The position numbers and the translations under genes were made by a program. Under the pieces are notes generated by a model. The model had not been told where the DNA came from and made no database searches. It saw only the letters and a list, made by a program, of their open reading frames with translations. 64,000 nucleotides of DNA from Listeria floridensis FSL S10-1187 (GTDB taxonomy: Bacteria; Bacillota; Bacilli; Lactobacillales; Listeriaceae). The stretch's first letter is position 1; every line of letters begins with the position of its first letter. The stretch lies in NCBI RefSeq assembly GCF_000525875.1, contig NZ_AODF01000027.1:1-64000 (forward strand), written 5' to 3'. Positions 54,792 through 63,556 of this stretch are shown here, piece after piece.

Positions 54792-57116
54792 TTACGTGAA
54801 CTCCCAAAAGTGCGCAAGTGCCGTTTCAAGCTCAGCGGCGCTATAAATAACTCGACGGTTCGACCAGTGTTCAGGAAATTCGCGGATATAGCGCGGCTCG
54901 TTAAAACGTTCATCAATCAGTAGCACAACACCTTGATCGGTAGCACTACGAATAACGCGACCAGCAGCTTGAAGCACTTTGTTCATCCCCGGAATCTGAT
55001 AGGCATAATAAAACCCTTTTCCGCCATCTTGATCAAAATAATCCTTTTCGAGAGCGAGTTTTCGACTTGGCTGCGGTAGCCCGACGCTGATAATTGCCGT
55101 CCCAATCAAGCGAGTTCCTTTTAAATCCACGCCTTCTGAAAAAACACCGCCAAGAATTGCAAAGCCGGCGAGCTCTGTATCTGTTTGGAAGGAATTTAAA
55201 AAGGCATCGCGCGCTTCCTCAGCCATGTCCGGTTCTTGAATTTGGACACGCACGTCTGGATAAAGCGCTAAAAACCTCGTATGCACAGCGGTCATATACG
55301 CATAAGATGGAAAGAAAAATAAGTAATTGCCGCGATGTGCCTGAATCATCTGAAAAAGTGCATCCGCAATTTCATCATAGCTTGATTCCCGTTTTTTGTA
55401 GCTCGTACCAATGTAAGCAAGCGGCAATACTGCCAAATGCTCATCCGGAAACGGCGAGGGAAATTTAAGTTTGCTTGTATCTTCCTCGCCACCAAGTAGC
55501 GCGGCATAGTAACGAAGCGGCGAAAAGGTGGCAGAAAACAGTATGCTCGCCGCGCCAAAATCAAGCCGATTTTGAACGAGTTTGGATGGATCGAGGCAGA
55601 GCTCAGTAACCGTTGTATCCTTCCCAGTCTGTATCAAAGTCACATAGTGTTCGTCGTAAAACTCAGCGATCTTACAATAAAGACGTGCCGCGAAGAACAA
55701 CTCGAGCAGATCCGGATGGGCAGAGTGCGATAAATTTTTAGGAAGCCAGTCCGAGGCGGCTTCGGTAAACTTTTCGACCAAGGTGTTGAATTCGGATACA
55801 GATTCGGTTTGGACGAGTTCTCCATCCGCGGCCTCGCAAGCTTTACGAAATGTGATCATAGCACGATTTAAGTTATTCAGCGCCTGATGAAGCGCAGTTT
55901 CCTGCTTCGAAATTTGCCGCTTCACTGCCAGAACCTGCTGCTTTGAAAGCGTAGCTGTGTACATGCTTTTTGCGCGGTCAACCAAATTATGGGCTTCGTC
56001 AATTAGGAATGTATAGCGCTCGCTTGCCTCAACAAAAAAGCGCCGCAAATAAACGGTTGGATCAAATAAATAGTTGTAGTCACAAATGATCAAATCGCAA
56101 AACAAAGCAGCATCAAGCGATAGTTCAAACGGGCAAACAGTATGACGCCTTGCATATTCTTCTATCACATCGCGCGATAAACAATCTTCATGTTTTAATA
56201 GGTCAAATAGCGCCAGATTGACGCGGTCAAAATAACCGTTCGCAAAGGAACAATCATCTGGATTGCAACTTCGCTCTGTTAGAAAGCAAATTTTATCTTT
56301 GGCGGTCAATGTGACACTTTTTAAACGCATCTGCTGTTTGCGCAGTTCACGCGCTGCATCCTCAGCCACTTGACGCGTCGCCGTCTTTGCGGTCAAGTAG
56401 AACAGTTTATCTGTCTTCCCTTCGCCAATTGCTTTGATTGCTGGAAACAGTGTTGACATGGTTTTACCGATTCCTGTTGGGGCTTCAGAAAACAGTTTTT
56501 CTTCTGCGGCAATTGTGCGATAAACGGCGATTGACAACTCGCGCTGACCTTTTCGGTATTCCGGATACGGGAACGAAAGCTGTTTGATCGTCTCATTGCG
56601 TTCTTTTTTAAACGCATGCATGAAAACGGCAAACTGTGCAAATTCGCCAAGTAGTTCTAAAAAATAGCGCTGCATTTCTTCCAGCGAAAGCTGTCTTTGG
56701 AGTCGTGTGATCACTTCTTCTGCGAGGTGATAGTATGTCAGCTGAATCGTCATTTCGCTCAAACCATGTTCAGATGCATAAAAATAGCCGTACAAAATAG
56801 CCTGCGCCCAGTGCACCTCATAACCGCCTTCTGGAAGTTCGCCGAGCGCTGTTTTCGTCGTTTTGATTTCATCAATCACTTCACCGTCTATAATCCCGTC
56901 CGCACGCCCGTGCACGCAAAAGCGAATCCCATCAAGCTCTTGTTCAAAGGCAAGTGCGACTTCGCTTTCGTAACCTTCATCTGCCTCTTTTTGTAGTTTT
57001 CGATGAATTTTTGCTCCGATAAACGCCGCATCTGAATCTCCCATTCGGCTGTCGATACTGCCCGACTTCAACACAAATTCCACTAACTTTCTGACCGAAA
57101 TTCGCACTTCACCCAT
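54792..57116 (-). CDS. DinG/XPD-like ATP-dependent DNA helicase with N-terminal PD-(D/E)XK domain
   Basis: 774 residues from ATG 57116 (MGEVRISVRKLVEFVLKSGS). The N-terminal about 190 residues form a Cas4/RecB-like nuclease-type fold (CVHGRADGIIDGEVIDEIKT with conserved Asp, Glu and Lys). A superfamily 2 helicase follows, with Walker A EAPTGIGKTMSTLFPAIKA, four Cys expected for an iron-sulfur cluster (CFLTERSCNPDDC, then two more at CLSRD and CPFELS), DEAH box FLIDEAHNLVDR and motif VI QAAGRVIRS. Probably a repair helicase; the L. monocytogenes gene lmo0157 belongs to this class, as I recall. No cas genes are nearby. Confidence 0.9.
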   Translation of the reverse strand: MGEVRISVRKLVEFVLKSGSIDSRMGDSDAAFIGAKIHRKLQKEADEGYESEVALAFEQELDGIRFCVHGRADGIIDGEVIDEIKTTKTALGELPEGGYEVHWAQAILYGYFYASEHGLSEMTIQLTYYHLAEEVITRLQRQLSLEEMQRYFLELLGEFAQFAVFMHAFKKERNETIKQLSFPYPEYRKGQRELSIAVYRTIAAEEKLFSEAPTGIGKTMSTLFPAIKAIGEGKTDKLFYLTAKTATRQVAEDAARELRKQQMRLKSVTLTAKDKICFLTERSCNPDDCSFANGYFDRVNLALFDLLKHEDCLSRDVIEEYARRHTVCPFELSLDAALFCDLIICDYNYLFDPTVYLRRFFVEASERYTFLIDEAHNLVDRAKSMYTATLSKQQVLAVKRQISKQETALHQALNNLNRAMITFRKACEAADGELVQTESVSEFNTLVEKFTEAASDWLPKNLSHSAHPDLLELFFAARLYCKIAEFYDEHYVTLIQTGKDTTVTELCLDPSKLVQNRLDFGAASILFSATFSPLRYYAALLGGEEDTSKLKFPSPFPDEHLAVLPLAYIGTSYKKRESSYDEIADALFQMIQAHRGNYLFFFPSYAYMTAVHTRFLALYPDVRVQIQEPDMAEEARDAFLNSFQTDTELAGFAILGGVFSEGVDLKGTRLIGTAIISVGLPQPSRKLALEKDYFDQDGGKGFYYAYQIPGMNKVLQAAGRVIRSATDQGVVLLIDERFNEPRYIREFPEHWSNRRVIYSAAELETALAHFWEFT

Positions 57117-57174
57117 CCGCCACACGCTCCCTGTCTTTCTCCACATTTTAACACAAGAACGTTTGTTCGTAAAT

Positions 57175-57230
57175 AAAAAAGAGCCTAGGCTGCACCAGCA
57201 AAATCTGCTTTTGGCACTGCCTCAACTCTC
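57175..57230 (-). terminator. ung terminator
   Basis: Long imperfect hairpin GAGAGTTGAGGCAGTGCCA / TGGTGCAGCCTAGGCTC followed by six T on the minus strand. Confidence 0.75.
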
Positions 57231-57231
57231 T

Positions 57232-57879
57232 TTACCAATTTATTTTCGTTTCGCCAAGTTCACCTAAGGTCTGATTAATCGTACTAAATGGTTTGCTTCC
57301 AAAAAAACCACGGTTTGCCGATAACGGGCTTGGGTGAACGCCTGTTATGATTTTGTGCTGTTTATTTGTGATCAGCGGAATTTTCTTTTTAGCATCATTT
57401 CCCCAAAATACAAAGATGATCGGCTTTTCACGCTCGTTTAGAGCTTGTATTAAATTATCTGTAAAAAATTCCCAGCCTTTTTTGCGATGTGAACCTGCTT
57501 TCATTGTCCCATCAACGGTTAAGACTGTGTTTAGCAGTAACACGCCTTGTTCTGCCCAGTCTGTTAAATTGCGCTTGGTACGCTTGATTCCGAGATCGCT
57601 TTCAAGTTCTTTAAACATATTGCGTAGCGAAGGCGGAAATTTGGCAGCCGAATCTTCTACTGAAAAGCTGAGTCCATGAGCTTGATGCTCCCCGTGATAA
57701 GGGTCCTGCCCAAGCAAAACAACTTTTACTTCGTCATAAGGTGTAATTTCTAATGCTTTATAGATATTTTCTTTAGCAGGATACACAACGCTACTTTGAT
57801 AGGCTTGTGTGATAAATTGTTCCAATTCTTTAAAATAGGGTTTTCGTTTTTCTGCGGTCATGATTTCTTGCCAGTTCAC
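57232..57879 (-). CDS. ung: Uracil-DNA glycosylase
   Basis: Removes uracil from DNA in base-excision repair. The 215-residue family 1 protein has the catalytic motif VVLLGQDPYHGEHQAHGLSF with Asp, GVLLLNTVLTV, and the leucine-loop motif GVHPSPLSANRGFFG with the catalytic His. Length and motifs are complete. Confidence 0.97.
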   Translation of the reverse strand: MNWQEIMTAEKRKPYFKELEQFITQAYQSSVVYPAKENIYKALEITPYDEVKVVLLGQDPYHGEHQAHGLSFSVEDSAAKFPPSLRNMFKELESDLGIKRTKRNLTDWAEQGVLLLNTVLTVDGTMKAGSHRKKGWEFFTDNLIQALNEREKPIIFVFWGNDAKKKIPLITNKQHKIITGVHPSPLSANRGFFGSKPFSTINQTLGELGETKINW

Positions 57880-58058
57880 TTTACGGTCAGCCCCTTTCCG
57901 ATTTCAAGTATATCGAATCTGGATGCTATTCGCCAAGGGGAACCTCCAGAATTCATTATCTTGTCATTTTTTCGCTACTAAAGTGATACATTGTTACATT
58001 CATTTCGATATCGTTTATTTTATTCTTGAGAATGTGACAAACACAAGGAGGAATTACT

Positions 58059-58568
58059 ATGCAATCACTGAACTGGCATCGGCTTATCCAGATTTTAGTT
58101 ATCTTTTTATTCGGCGTTTTCGCCACTTTCGTTTTTATGGGGAATTTAATGGATTTTAATTCAAATTTTGAATTCGTCCGTCATGTGTTATCAATGGATA
58201 CGACATTTAAAGGTAACGACTTAATGTGGCGTGCAATTGATAATCATACTATTTGGCTGATCGCTTATTGGGGCATTATCATCGCAGAAGGTCTCGTTGC
58301 ATTTCTTGGCTGGTATACTTCTATTCAAATGCTCCGGGCATACCGTCAGCCCTCTCATGTATTCAACAAGCAAAAATGGTCTGGCTATCTGATGTTTATC
58401 CTGATTTTTCTTATTTGGTACGTTGGATTTGTTGTCATCGGATCGGAATGGTTTGCGATGTGGCAATCGCAGGAATGGAACGGTAAAGAAACGGCAATGG
58501 GCATTACGCAAGTCGCTCTCGGCATGCTGATCGTCTTCATGATGCCAGAAAAAAGCCAAGCAAAATGA
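58059..58568 (+). CDS. DUF2165-family small integral membrane protein
   Basis: 169 residues, four predicted transmembrane helices (about 8-28, 70-92, 108-128 and 145-162). It has the family pattern with NLMDFNSNFEFVRHVLSMDT after helix 1, AYWGIIIAEGLVAFLGWY and VGFVVIGSEWFAMWQS. It follows GGAGGAAT. Function unknown. No operon partner; a bidirectional terminator follows. Confidence 0.85.
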   Translation: MQSLNWHRLIQILVIFLFGVFATFVFMGNLMDFNSNFEFVRHVLSMDTTFKGNDLMWRAIDNHTIWLIAYWGIIIAEGLVAFLGWYTSIQMLRAYRQPSHVFNKQKWSGYLMFILIFLIWYVGFVVIGSEWFAMWQSQEWNGKETAMGITQVALGMLIVFMMPEKSQAK

Positions 58569-58571
58569 CAA

Positions 58572-58614
58572 AGAACAGCCCAGACTTATTTAAACTAAGT
58601 CTGGGCTGTTCTCT
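58572..58614. terminator. Bidirectional terminator between DUF2165 and crp-like genes
   Basis: Perfect hairpin AGAACAGCCCAGACTTA / TAAGTCTGGGCTGTTCT between convergent genes. Confidence 0.9.
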
Positions 58615-58615
58615 T

Positions 58616-59317
58616 TTACAAAACTTGTTTTTGCACTCCCGCACTGATTTTTAAAAATTCGGCTCGCTGTTGCAACTTATCAAAATCCGTGATCGTCACC
58701 CGGCGTGATTCAACTTTCATAATGCCTTGGGCTTTTAATATCTTATATTCTTTCGCAACTTGATAGACTTTCGTTTTGCAAAGCGATGCGATCAGCTCTT
58801 GGGTAAGGAAGCTCGGCAAGTGAAATTGTTTGCCGTCTTCATTCAGCCTAATACTTGGGTCAAAAAGCTGAGCATTTGCGTAATTCGCTCGCTGACATCA
58901 AGGCTGTGGAGATGTGTCAAGAAAACCAAGTAATTATGGAATCGAAATTGAATATCAACAAGACGTGCAAAAAATTCAGGTTGAACATAAAAATGATCAA
59001 TTAAAAAATCTTTTTCAATCCCAAGCAAAGCAACATCGGTAAGCGCTCGAAACTTGGCAACGCTACCTTCGCAATAGCAAAACCCTTGCATGTTTCCAAA
59101 AAGTGATAAAATCTGTTTATTTTCCACAAATTCAAGTGCTACAACGCCATCTCTCACAACATAGAAAAAGTTATCTTTATTTGGTATTATTTCTTGTTTT
59201 TCAATGATGGCTTCCATCGAGTGCTCCTGAAACAACTCATTATGTCCCGTCACAAATTCCAATATATCTTCCATCGTTTTTTTTGTCTCTGTCTCTGCTC
59301 GCCATGATGTTTTCCAT
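58616..59317 (-). CDS. Crp/Fnr-family regulator, PrfA-like, copy A (two frameshifts)
   Basis: Cyclic-nucleotide-binding-like N-terminal beta barrel (about residues 35-120) and C-terminal winged helix (LPSFLTQELIASLCKTKVYQ). Two indels break it: eight T at 59277-59284 (seven expected) and five A at 58862-58866 (six expected). Corrected, it starts at ATG 59317 after AAGGAGA and has 233 residues, one less than the divergent copy B, and the two align throughout (EKDFLIDHFYVQPEFF against DRDFMIDHLYVQPDLF). Size and layout resemble PrfA (237 residues). Lacks the usual cAMP-binding residues, so ligand and targets are unknown. Confidence 0.82.
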
Positions 59318-59577
59318 ATGATCTCCTTCTCCTTTTTTGGTTATCTTCCACCTTTTATTATAAAACTTCTAACAAGGAATATTTTGACTTCGGGCTAGTT
59401 CCTTTAGCTTCTTTTTGACAATTTAGACAAAATTATTAGTCTGATTATCAAATTTCTTTTTGTATTAGGAAATAAATGTCAACAATTTGTCAATTTTTCC
59501 CGTTTTTTTTATTATCACCAATGGATAAAATTTTTTTCTTGAGCTACAATAGTTTAATAGCAGGAGGGGGATTTTCT

Positions 59578-60282
59578 ATGAAAAATAGGCATATCCATGA
59601 CGAAAAGCAAATGATGGCTGATATCATGCTTTACTTAGCAGGCAATCAAAAACTTTTCAGAACTCACATCAAAGAACGCAAAGTTAGGCGTAATGAAGTC
59701 TTTCATACAGACTCTGATTATTTTTACATTGTGAAAAAGGGAGCATTCGTATCCGAACTATCTTCTGATAAAGGAAACACACATTCTTTAATGCTTTACA
59801 GTGAGATGCAGATTTTTGGTCGCAGCGATTCTCAAAGCAGTATCGCTGTTTCAAGAGCACTTACCGAAAGTATTCTTTATCAAATCGATCGCGACTTCAT
59901 GATTGATCATCTTTATGTACAACCCGATCTGTTCCGTTCCGTTACAAACGTCTTTTTTCACTTAACGGAGGATTTCGTCCGAATGATGGCTCTTTCCAAC
60001 ATGAAACCGCAAGATAAAATCATCTGTACACTATACTTGCTAATCAAGCGAATCGGTCTCGATCGGGAAGGCAACTCTTTCCAGTTACCAAGCTACATCA
60101 CACAATCACTTGTTTCCACTTTTTGCCGCACAAAAAAATTTACCGTTACAAAAGAATATCAGCGGCTGATTTCAGAAGGTTATCTCGAAATAAACGGCCG
60201 CGAAGTGATCGTGCTCGACTTTCAGCGGATTGAGGATTATTTAATCCCGTTTAGCCCAAAACAAGTACCTGTTTTTTTGTAA
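59578..60282 (+). CDS. Crp/Fnr-family regulator, PrfA-like, copy B
   Basis: 234 residues from ATG 59578 (MKNRHIHDEKQMMADIML) after AGGAGGGGG; upstream codons are not homologous. The N-terminal barrel contains FYIVKKGAFVSELSS and IDRDFMIDHLYVQPDLF. The dimer helix follows, then the winged helix LPSYITQSLVSTFCRTKKFT and KEYQRLISEGYLEINGREVI. It is transcribed away from its paralogue, copy A, across a 260-bp region with inverted repeats. Its likely role is transcriptional regulation; targets are unknown. I do not claim it is prfA, which it resembles only in size and fold. Confidence 0.87.
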   Translation: MKNRHIHDEKQMMADIMLYLAGNQKLFRTHIKERKVRRNEVFHTDSDYFYIVKKGAFVSELSSDKGNTHSLMLYSEMQIFGRSDSQSSIAVSRALTESILYQIDRDFMIDHLYVQPDLFRSVTNVFFHLTEDFVRMMALSNMKPQDKIICTLYLLIKRIGLDREGNSFQLPSYITQSLVSTFCRTKKFTVTKEYQRLISEGYLEINGREVIVLDFQRIEDYLIPFSPKQVPVFL

Positions 60283-60308
60283 AAGCATCTTTCATAGGTG
60301 CTTTTTTT
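60282..60308 (+). terminator. Terminator of crp-like copy B
   Basis: AAAGCATCT / AGGTGCTTTTTTT with a small loop, right after the stop. Confidence 0.7.
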
Positions 60309-60401
60309 GCGTCTAGAAAAATCTAACAAATTAATTTTTTTACATTCTGTTAGGTTTTAAAAGTGCATTTGGTCAGTTTTTGTCAAAATCAATTCAAAGC
60401 A

Positions 60402-60430
60402 TTGACATTATGCTCGGTTACTGGAATAAT
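60402..60430 (+). promoter_or_regulatory. Promoter of the IMPDH-family gene
   Basis: Consensus TTGACA (60402-60407) and AATAAT (60425-60430), 17 bp apart, about 30 bp from the start codon. Confidence 0.7.
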
Positions 60431-60464
60431 GGAAGTATTTAAAAATTCAAAAGGAGTGTTTGCT

Positions 60465-61976
60465 TTGGCATTTTATTTTAACGAACCGTCTCGTACTTTT
60501 AGTGAGTTTCTTCTCGTTCCTGGTTACTCTTCCGCGGAGTGTATCCCACAGAAGGTGAATTTGAAAACACCGATTGTTAAGTTCAAAAAGGGTGAAGAAC
60601 CAGAACTGTCGATGAATATCCCACTCGTATCGGCAATCATGCAAGCCGTTTCCGATGATCAAATGGGGATTGCTCTTGCTAAAGAAGGCGGCGTTTCGTT
60701 CATTTATGGATCGCAATCAATCGAAAACGAAGCAAAAATGGTTTCACGCGTCAAAAATCACAAAGCTGGTTTTGTCGTAAGTGATTCTAACATTCGTCCG
60801 GATCAAACTTTGCAAGATGTTTTAGATTTAAAAGAAAAAACTGGACACTCAACAATGGCTGTAACAGAAGACGGCAGCCCACATGGCAAATTACTCGGCG
60901 TCGTTACAAGCCGTGATTATCGCGTAACGCGTATGACCCCTGATGAGCCTGTACACAGCTTCATGACTCCATTTGAAAAACTGATTACTGCACAAGCAAC
61001 AACTACGTTAAAAGAAGCAAACAATATCATTTGGGATAACAAACTCAACACATTACCGCTTGTTGACGATAAAGGTCATCTTGCTTATTTCGTTTTCCGC
61101 AAGGATTATGATTCTAATAAAGAAAACAAACTTGAACTTTTAGATAAAAATAAGAGCTATGTCGTTGGTGCCGGAATCAACACACGCGACTATGCTGAAC
61201 GCGTTCCAGCTCTCGTTGAAGCAGGCGCTGATATTCTTTGTATCGATTCATCGGAAGGTTTCACCGAGTGGCAAAAAATTACGCTAGACTGGATTCGCGC
61301 TGAATATGGCGACAGCGTCAAAGTCGGTGCCGGAAACGTAGTTGATCGTGAAGGTTTCCGCTTCCTGGCTGAGGCTGGGGCTGACTTCATCAAAGTCGGT
61401 GTCGGTGGTGGCTCCATTTGTATCACGCGCGAACAAAAAGGTATTGGTCGCGGTCAAGCGACAGCTGTGATTGATGTAGCAAAAGCCCGTGATGAATACT
61501 TTGAAGAAACTGGGATTTATATTCCGATTTGCTCTGACGGAGGAATCGTATACGACTACCATATGACACTTGCCCTTGCAATGGGGGCTGATTTCATCAT
61601 GCTTGGTCGTTACTTCTCACGGTTTGACGAAAGTCCAACAAACAAAGTGAATTTAAACGGCACGTATATGAAAGAATATTGGGGCGAAGGAGCGAACCGC
61701 GCACGCAACTGGCAACGTTACGACATGGGCGGCGACAAGAAGCTTTCCTTTGAAGAAGGCGTTGATTCGTACGTTCCCTACGCTGGTTCTCTAAAAGACA
61801 ATGTTGCGATCAGCTTAAACAAAGTACGTTCGACGATGTGTAACTGCGGCGCGTTGACTATTCCAGAATTGCAACAAAAAGCTAAAATCACACTTGTTTC
61901 TGCAACTTCGATCGTCGAAGGCGGAGCGCATGATGTTGTTGTAAAAGATGCATCAAATAATATTCTCAATCAATAA
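60465..61976 (+). CDS. IMP dehydrogenase-family protein with CBS domains
   Basis: 503 residues from TTG 60465 with AAAGGAG upstream; the upstream frame is not family-like. The barrel has the NAD region and the catalytic-Cys loop [40 protein letters not shown] and the flap-region [11 protein letters not shown]. Two CBS motifs are inserted at about residues 110-225 ([20 protein letters not shown]). Converts IMP to XMP if it is a true IMPDH; it belongs to the variant class represented by lmo0132, separate from the main guaB. A true GuaB is normally encoded near gyrA. The exact reaction is less certain than the fold. Confidence 0.83.
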   Translation: MAFYFNEPSRTFSEFLLVPGYSSAECIPQKVNLKTPIVKFKKGEEPELSMNIPLVSAIMQAVSDDQMGIALAKEGGVSFIYGSQSIENEAKMVSRVKNHKAGFVVSDSNIRPDQTLQDVLDLKEKTGHSTMAVTEDGSPHGKLLGVVTSRDYRVTRMTPDEPVHSFMTPFEKLITAQATTTLKEANNIIWDNKLNTLPLVDDKGHLAYFVFRKDYDSNKENKLELLDKNKSYVVGAGINTRDYAERVPALVEAGADILCIDSSEGFTEWQKITLDWIRAEYGDSVKVGAGNVVDREGFRFLAEAGADFIKVGVGGGSICITREQKGIGRGQATAVIDVAKARDEYFEETGIYIPICSDGGIVYDYHMTLALAMGADFIMLGRYFSRFDESPTNKVNLNGTYMKEYWGEGANRARNWQRYDMGGDKKLSFEEGVDSYVPYAGSLKDNVAISLNKVRSTMCNCGALTIPELQQKAKITLVSATSIVEGGAHDVVVKDASNNILNQ

Positions 61977-61993
61977 TCTTTCTGTCGCAACGA

Positions 61994-62023
61994 AAAAAAG
62001 GACGCCCGTGGGCGTCCTTTTTT
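61994..62023. terminator. Bidirectional terminator between IMPDH-family and GNAT genes
   Basis: AAAAAGGACGCCC / GGGCGTCCTTTTTT between convergent genes. Confidence 0.9.
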
Positions 62024-62030
62024 CATTGCG

Positions 62031-62555
62031 CTAGTTCAAATCCGAGCGAAGCATTCCAAACACGAAACTGTCCGTCCACTCACCCTTACTCCAAAAATCC
62101 TGAATAAAATGAGCTTCTTTACGCATGCCTACTCGACGACATAATTTTTCTGAAGCCGCATTGCGCGCATCCAGATTTGCTTGAACACGATGTACATCAA
62201 GCTCATTAAAAGCATACTCTAAAACAGCCCTTACTGCTTCTGTCGCAAGACCTCTGCCGCCATAGTTTGGACTAAATACGTAGCCAATTTCAAGCGTATC
62301 TCGCATTTCCGTATACCAAATGGCCATGCTTCCAATCACTTTTCCGTTGTAATCTACAGCGATTGAGTACCCAGATTCTTTTGTTAAAGAAGCCTTTTCC
62401 AATTTATTTTGAAATTTGTTTCGCGCTTCTCCTTCTGTCCAAGGCTCCTCAAGTAAAAACTTGCAAACCTTTGGATTCGTATAAATTTGCCTAGTATCTT
62501 CAAAATCCTTATCCTCAAATGGGCGCAGCACAAGCCTTTCTGTTTGAATTTCCAT
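62031..62555 (-). CDS. GNAT-family N-acetyltransferase (RimJ/RimL type)
   Basis: 174 residues. ETERLVLRPFEDKDFEDTRQ at the start, the acetyl-CoA loop YVFSPNYGGRGLATEAVRAV (about 90-109), and VQANLDARNAASEKLCRRVG, characteristic of the RimJ/RimL ribosomal-protein or small-molecule acetyltransferase group. The substrate is unknown. An AGGAGGAAGAG ribosome-binding site precedes the ATG. It follows the EAL gene but a terminator lies between. Confidence 0.9.
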   Translation of the reverse strand: MEIQTERLVLRPFEDKDFEDTRQIYTNPKVCKFLLEEPWTEGEARNKFQNKLEKASLTKESGYSIAVDYNGKVIGSMAIWYTEMRDTLEIGYVFSPNYGGRGLATEAVRAVLEYAFNELDVHRVQANLDARNAASEKLCRRVGMRKEAHFIQDFWSKGEWTDSFVFGMLRSDLN

Positions 62556-62569
62556 CCTCTTCCTCCTTT

Positions 62570-62606
62570 TAAAAACAGGGCGGCCCCTCCGGTCCGCCCT
62601 GTTTTT
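62570..62606 (-). terminator. EAL gene terminator
   Basis: Strong GC hairpin AAAAACAGGGCGG / CCGCCCTGTTTTT, with T tracts, overlapping the EAL gene's stop codon. Confidence 0.87.
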
Positions 62607-63368
62607 AAGAACTTAAATAATCAAGCTGATATTCTTCCACATATTTTGCAATCGGTTTTGGTTTTCCAAAGTAATACCCTTGAAAATAATCGACGCCCAT
62701 TTTTGAAAGCGAATCTGCTGCGTGTTTTTCTTCTATGCCTTCCACAACAAGGACACAATCCAGTTCATGGCATAGTTTAATTAGCGTTTCCATAATCAAT
62801 CGTTCACGCGGACCGCTTTCAAGCATCGTAATGAAGCTTGGATCCGTCTTAATGCAATCAACTGGAAAGACACGCAAATACGTGAGCGAGCTGTACCCTG
62901 TTCCAAAATCATCAAGCGAAATTTTAACGCCAAGCGACTTTAATTTCCGTAAGTTTTCTCCTGCGGTTTCTAGTTCCGTAATTTCATTTCTTTCAACGAT
63001 TTCAATATCAAGCGCCTCCGGAAATTTCGTTTTATGTTTGATTTCATCATACAGCTGATCCATATAATGTTTACTCGCAATAAAATGAGATGGAATGTTA
63101 ATCGAAATCGTATATCTGCCGCTAAATGCGTTAATTTTTTTGAGTACATCTTCAAGCACAAATTTCTGCATGTCAAAAACTGCATCAAGTTGAACAACTT
63201 CATTGAAAAAATCTACCGGTGCGAGGACTTTTTTTCTTTGTCTCAAGCCTCACCAGCGCTTCAAATCCTGTTAGATTACCGCTTCCTGCTTCTACTTTCG
63301 GTTGATAAAATACGCGGTAGTTGCGATCTGAAATCGCTTTTTTTTACTTCACCTGCGGAAATGTGCAT
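62605..63368 (-). CDS. pdeC: EAL-domain cyclic-di-GMP phosphodiesterase (two frameshifts)
   Basis: Hydrolyses c-di-GMP. Indels in T runs at 63338-63345 (eight, seven expected) and 63229-63235 (seven, six expected) split it. Corrected, ATG 63368 (AAGGAAG upstream) gives 253 residues: YRVFYQPKVEAGSGNLTGFE with the EALVRL signature, SINIPSHF, EIVERNEI, ISLDDFGTGYSSLTYLRVFP, VVEGIE and FQGYYFGKP. All metal and catalytic positions appear present, although the usual KxD loop reads IKTDPSF. A stand-alone EAL domain between an IMPDH-family gene and a 5'-nucleotidase matches L. monocytogenes pdeC (lmo0131). Confidence 0.88.
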
Positions 63369-63474
63369 CGTATCTTCCTTTCTTTTTTTCTATCTTCCTA
63401 CTTCTATTTTACTGTATAAATCAATTTTATAAAACACCTAACAAAAATTTCATTATTTCTCTACTTGTTCTCAG

Positions 63475-63503
63475 TTGTTCCAAAATCTGCCATTTGTTAC
63501 AAT
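63475..63503 (+). promoter_or_regulatory. Promoter of the 5'-nucleotidase gene
   Basis: TTGTTC (63475-63480) and TACAAT (63498-63503) with 17-bp spacing, about 50 bp before the ATG. Confidence 0.6.
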
Positions 63504-63518
63504 AAAGCTGAGTGTTTT

Positions 63519-63533
63519 TGTAAAGCGCTTACA
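63519..63533 (+). promoter_or_regulatory. CcpA cre site
   Basis: TGTAAAGCGCTTACA is a perfect palindrome and an excellent match to the cre consensus (WTGNAARCGNWWWCA). It lies about 10 bp downstream of the predicted transcription start, a position from which CcpA normally represses. Confidence 0.8.
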
Positions 63534-63556
63534 ATAATGTAAATAAGGGAGAGAGT

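Noticed and set aside
59318-59577. PrfA box between the crp-like genes
   Set aside because: No TTAACA-N2-TGTTAA match; the inverted repeats seen are imperfect and of a different sequence.
58616-60282. Calling either crp-like gene prfA
   Set aside because: Size and fold fit but there is no LIPI-1 context, and the family has many members in Listeria; sequence comparison would be needed.
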